Shown: positions 59,765 to 64,000 of the stretch, piece by piece
Numbering within the stretch: position 1 is the first letter of the stretch
Layout: every line of letters starts with the position of its first letter
DNA from: Lepidurus packardi
Lineage: Eukaryota > Arthropoda > Branchiopoda > Notostraca > Triopsidae
NCBI GenBank assembly: GCA_023053545.1
Contig: JAKZAN010000004.1
Coordinates: 11,941,235 to 12,005,234, forward strand
DNA: 64,000 nt
Direction of reading: 5' to 3'
The notes under the pieces: model-generated
The model's database searches: none
Told to the model about the DNA's origin: nothing
What the model saw: only the letters and a program-made list of their open reading frames with translations
Program-made: the position numbers and the translations under genes

Positions 59765-60180
59765 CTCAACCGATCAAATTCATCAAGACCCCCCTCTTCT
59801 CTCAATTCATTTCACCTCCACTTTAAGCAAAATAAATTCGAACAAGAGTCCCCCCCCCCCTCTTCGCTCTTCTCCTCCTTTGACGATCAGAATCTAAATT
59901 CTTAAAAATAACTCAATAAATTCACCTATTCAGAAAATCCTACAAATCCTCAGTTTACAAAAAAATAAATAAAAAATTTAAAAAAAAAAAAAATTCTCAA
60001 CCGATCAAATTCATCAAGACCCCCCTCTTCTCTCAATTCATTTCACCTCCACTTTAAGCAAAATAAATTCGAACAAGAGTCCCCCCCTCTTCGCTCATCT
60101 CCTCCTTTGACGATCAGAATCTAAATTCTTAAAAATAACTCAATAAATTCACCTATTCAGAAAATCCTACCAAAAAATCC
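58315..60180. repeat. Higher-order tandem array (about 440 bp = two 220-bp halves)
   Basis: CTCAACCGATCAAATTCATC (or ATAAAATTC variant) recurs about every 210-230 bp (near 58455, 58683, 58885, 59113, 59322, 59551, 59764 and 59997). Alternate halves continue with TTAAGCAAAATAAATTCGAA...ACGATCAGAATCTAAATTC or with CAACTCCAACTAACGACACA...GTTAGTTGCACAACTA. The alternation breaks at the 3' end, where the first half occurs twice running. A-tracts and C-runs between halves vary in length. Confidence 0.92.
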
Positions 60181-61499
60181 TATTCAGGGGGGTGAGGGGG
60201 TAAGAATTGTTGCTATGGTAACCCCACCGCGTTATACAACTGGAAAAGTACACAAGTGTGTGCAGCCGAGCTTGTCCGTCCCCCCCAACCCCCAACCCCC
60301 TCAGGCTAATCACCTTGAACCACCTCCTAAACTTGGCTCGCTTGGGCTCTCTACTTTTTTAAAAACATTCAATTAGGCTCATTTGCCTCCCCAATCTTCA
60401 TTCTAAACCCCCCAGAACTGAATACTTGAAAGATTGGAGGATGGGTCCCAAATAAGGAGCAATTTCACCTTCTTTCCCCATTTTGGCGCTCTTTTCTCTT
60501 TGTCTTTTCCCCATACGGTATTCTAAAGCATCTCGCTTTTCAAAGGTTCAATCAACAAAGGCTTCCTGTCCTCATTTTCGTCCTTTTCCTCAGCCCAACC
60601 TTGTATTTCATTTTCATTTCATTTTTATTTTATTTAAAAAAAATAAATAAAAACGTCACATGTACAATACGTTCTAATTGGCTGAAAAGTAATCAAGGCT
60701 ATCTTTTGTTCCACATATGGCGACACGTTTTTCCTTGAATACCTTACTTGAATACTGTTTGAACGCCAGTCAATGAACTTTTCTTTCTCTTTTTTTTTTT
60801 TTTTTCTTTTGACCTTTTTCCTTTGGGAAAATAAATGAAATACAATAACATGGCGTATCTGGACAAATCGGTTCCAGGCTCGAAAAATCCATACAAAATG
60901 AAGGTAAAAAAAAAAGACGTAATATATTGAAAACTAGTAAAAAAAACTCGGGCGAGATAGTCATAAATCGTGATATAATAGAAAAAGAGTGCCAGGTTTG
61001 CGAAAATCAAACGGTTGGGGGGGTGGATCTTGTCGTTGGGAGGGATCTTAGGAAGAAAACTATAATGGATTGCCTTTATCTAATCAATGTTTGGAAGAGG
61101 GGAAGACTAAAGCTGCTCTTCCATAAGTAAAAAGGAAGAGGAAGAGCTTTAGTAAAGAGATAAGACAATAAGGGACACACTCGAGTATCGAAACAGCGAA
61201 GCGAAGAGAGAGAGAGAGAGAGAGAGAGGAGATAGAAAGAAAGCGAACCAAGAAACATGTTTTGGCAAGCGTCAATAATTTGCCTGTCTGTTTCATTTCG
61301 TTTGGAAAAGGGGCAGGAGTCGAGCTGTAAATCAATTTTCGAATGAAATCGATAACTAGCTCGTTCGATAGTTTCGATTTTTCGATTTTTAAAATCTTTC
61401 GAGACTAAATTTCAGCTTTTCCCATCTTAAGATCTTGAATCTTTATACCAAATAGGACAAATAAAGAGCATTTGAGCTCAATTATAGAAGGCAATGGAG
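60181..61499. other. No gene seen
   Basis: Includes a G/C-run patch (60187-60300), a T-tract near 60790 and a (GA)n microsatellite at about 61205-61230. No exon is supported. Confidence 0.5.
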
Positions 61500-62345
61500 C
61501 TCCATGAAAAGCTGAATGAAATAAAAGGCGAATTTAGTGAAACTGAGGATTTTGATCGAATTCTGGGCCATTTCAATTGATTGAACGCCGTAATAGAAGC
61601 ATGTCAGGGCAATTGTCAGTTAGATAGAATAGGAATTCCATAAAATTAATCAAATTCAGTATTAATAAAAACCAAATAGTCTAAAATAATTCATTCCTAT
61701 GTCCTTTTCAGCGAAATCCTCCCTCGTTCTTTGGAAGCCCCACTCGAAAACAGTTTCAAATACGAGTAATTAAGACAGTGAGATTCTTTAGGAAAATAAG
61801 AGCATTGAAGTTGAATTAGAACGCCAGGATTCGCCAAATTGAATGAAATAACCAAAATAAGAAAATTGAAAATGACTCAAATGAGAATTGGATCGATTTC
61901 TTGTCACTTTCAATCCAATTCCGATTTCAAAATTTCAGATAATTTCGTTTCAGATACGAGTCATTAAGACGGTGAGACTCTTTAGAAAAATAAGAGCATT
62001 GAAGTTGAATTAGAACGCCAGGATTCAATTGAATGACATAATTGACACAACGCCAAATTGAATGACATAATAAAAATAAAAAAATTGAAAATGACTCAAA
62101 TGATGAGAATTGGATCGATTTCTTGTCACTTTCAATCCAATTCCGATTCCAAAAGCGTTTCAAATACGAGTGATTAAGACAGTGAGATTGTTTAGAAAAA
62201 TAAGAGCATTGAAGTTGAATTAGAACGCCAGGATTCGCCAAATTGAATGACATAATCCAAATAAAAAAATTGAAAATGACTCAAATAAGAATTGGATCGA
62301 TTTCTTGTCACTTTCAATCCAATTCCGATTCCAAAAGCGTTTCTT
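61500..62345. repeat. Three-copy array of about 200 bp
   Basis: Units share AATTGGATCGATTTCTTGTC, ACTTTCAATCCAATTCCGAT, ACGAGTGATTAAGACAGTGA, AATAAGAGCATTGAAGTTGA and AACGCCAGGATTCGCCAAAT. Copies begin near 61754, 61950 and 62160. A shorter relative lies near 62530-62570. Confidence 0.9.
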
Positions 62346-63477
62346 TTCAATGCTGGCTACCCTTGAAATGTCTTGGAAAAGCATTTCAGGTCAATTGTCC
62401 GTTAATTAGATCCGAATCCAAATTCCATAAAATTGAAATCACGTCAAAATTAATCAAAAATAAATAAATACCAAATGAATTCCCAGCTCCTTCCCATTAA
62501 GCCTCCCTCCTTGCAAACCCCAACTTGAAACCACTTGGAAGTAGTAGTAATTAAGACAGTTAATTACCGTAATAGAGCCGAACTAATGAAAAGACCGGCA
62601 AACAATTTCATGGAAAATAGAAATTTTGCTTCCAGACAATTTAGATTCTGACGTTCTTTAGCTCGCTAGTGAAAACAAACGTTAGTTTTGGGGGGGGTGT
62701 TTATTCTTGGAAAGAGCCGTTAAGCCCCTCCCCCACATCCTTTTCGGATAATTTCCAGTCTAAAGCACTCAAATAATAGAATTTAGAAGTTAGAAGCTAT
62801 TTAGAAAAAAAAAAATAGAAATTAAAAGGCAAAGAAATAAAGAGATATTGATCTCTTTGGCTAGATTAGGAAGGTTCCTCTATGGCTTGCTTTGAAATTG
62901 GATTCACATAACTGTCGTAAATTACCTTTAATCTTGATTACTTTGCTCTTTCTGGCCGACCTTTCAACTTCCCTTTTGCACACGTTTCAAAACCCCTCCG
63001 CTTTATTTCATTTCCCTGCCTGAGTATTGGGTACTTTCATTTTTTTTAGCAAGAATTCTTAAACACACAAAGGAAAGAGTAATCCCCCAATGCAAATAAG
63101 CAAAGGCGAAGGCACTCGTTTTTTCCCAGATGGTTTTTGAGCGTGTCGATGTCGATCGTTCCTTATTAAGACTCTGGGCCGTTTGGTGTCCCAGTTCCAG
63201 TTAAAGGGGAGTCGGTTATGTCGTAATTTTAGTCCGGAGACTTCCCCAGGGGGATTACAACAGCCATTTTACTAGTAATGTGGGTAAATTTTCCACTAAG
63301 AACAACGAAATTGTCTCCAAATAACGTTGTTTCTTCATTTTTTTTCTGTTTCCCTTTTGCTAATAGAAAACTATCCTTGAAAACAAACTGAATTCCTAAA
63401 ATCGGACGAATAACACAAAAAAAGCATTAAAAAAGGTAGAACAGAAAATGTGACGTCACCATTCTTTGAAATCTCTA
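62346..63477. other. No gene seen
   Basis: Unique AT-rich sequence with a G-run at about 62689-62697. No coding or RNA feature is supported. Confidence 0.5.
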
Positions 63478-64000
63478 AAATCTCTTTACAAATCTAAACT
63501 CTTTCAAAATCTTAAAAAAGAAGTTTAAAAATCTTCCAAATAGTTCGACTAAAATAACATGGAAGCCATCTAGAATTGAAAATAGGACGTCACACGCATC
63601 AAAACTCTTTACATGCATGCATACCTTTAAAAAATCTTAAAAATCGCCCAAATCTCTTTACAAATCTTCCAAATCTCAATATCTTTCAAATCTTAAAAAT
63701 AACTTTAAAAATCTTAAAAATCTCTTTAAAAAATCTCCAAAATCTCTTTACAAATATCTTCCAAGTATCTTTAAAAATCTCTTTAAAAAATCTCCAAAAT
63801 CTCTTTACAAATCTAAATATCTTTCAAAATCTTAAAAATAACTTTAAAAATCTCCAAAATCTCTTTACAAATCTTCCAAATCTAAATATCTTTCAAAATC
63901 TCAAAAATCTCTTTATAAATATCTTCCAAATATCTTTACAAATCTTATAAATCTCTTTTAAAATCTTAAAAATCTCTTTAAAAATCTCCAAAATCCCTTT
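63478..64000. repeat. Short-unit repeat (AAATCTCTTTA family), runs off window
   Basis: Degenerate 10-40 bp words, AAATCTCTTTACAAATCTTC, CAAATATCTTTCAAAATC and TTAAAAATCTCCAAAATC, repeat without a fixed period to the window end. The 124-codon frame through it is repeat-derived. Confidence 0.9.

Noticed and set aside
63576-63950. 124-codon Asn/Leu-rich frame at the window end
   Set aside because: It is a direct translation of the AAATCTCTTTA short repeat.

Overview
The window is eukaryotic nuclear DNA, most likely from an arthropod or another small-genome ecdysozoan. Its genes are split by short GT-AG introns, mostly about 50-100 bp. Products align closely with animal families from start to stop, the DNA is AT-rich, and promoters carry TATCGATA-like motifs. 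No lineage can be named from sequence alone. I predicted splice sites by eye from reading-frame phase, GT/AG signals and remembered family sequences; no search was run.

Layout. 1-9.8 kb is a diverged tandem segmental duplication. The left copy holds the 5' part of an HPDL gene and a broken KCTD9 piece. The right copy holds an HPDL gene that has lost its 5' exon, plus an intact KCTD9. Ornithine aminotransferase and a minisatellite lie between them. 9.9-31 kb is gene-dense: GTF3C5 (-), a membrane-anchored SRPBCC-like protein (-), a p24 cargo receptor TMED9/eclair (+), peroxiredoxin-3 (+), sulfite oxidase (-), TAPT1 (+), a PEBP (-), COX15 (+), a Spd-2/CEP192-like centrosome protein (-) and BOLA3 (+). 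From TMED onward the genes mostly form divergent and convergent pairs with very short spacers. 31.4-43.4 kb holds seven 3' exons of an ARID5-type chromatin regulator (-), whose introns are packed with tandem arrays. 43.4-64 kb has no gene I can support. It is either the large upstream intron or 5' flank of the ARID5 gene, or intergenic, and it contains at least seven further unrelated tandem arrays, two TIR elements and a long hairpin.

Function. At least six of the twelve recognised genes belong to families working in mitochondria: OAT, PRDX3, SUOX, COX15, BOLA3 and HPDL. This looks like ordinary housekeeping clustering, since nothing suggests an operon.

The most unusual signal is in the repeats. 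In at least two places an inverted-repeat (MITE-like) element sits directly against a tandem array whose unit contains the element's own end, as if transposon ends had been amplified into satellite DNA. No previously undescribed gene system was found.
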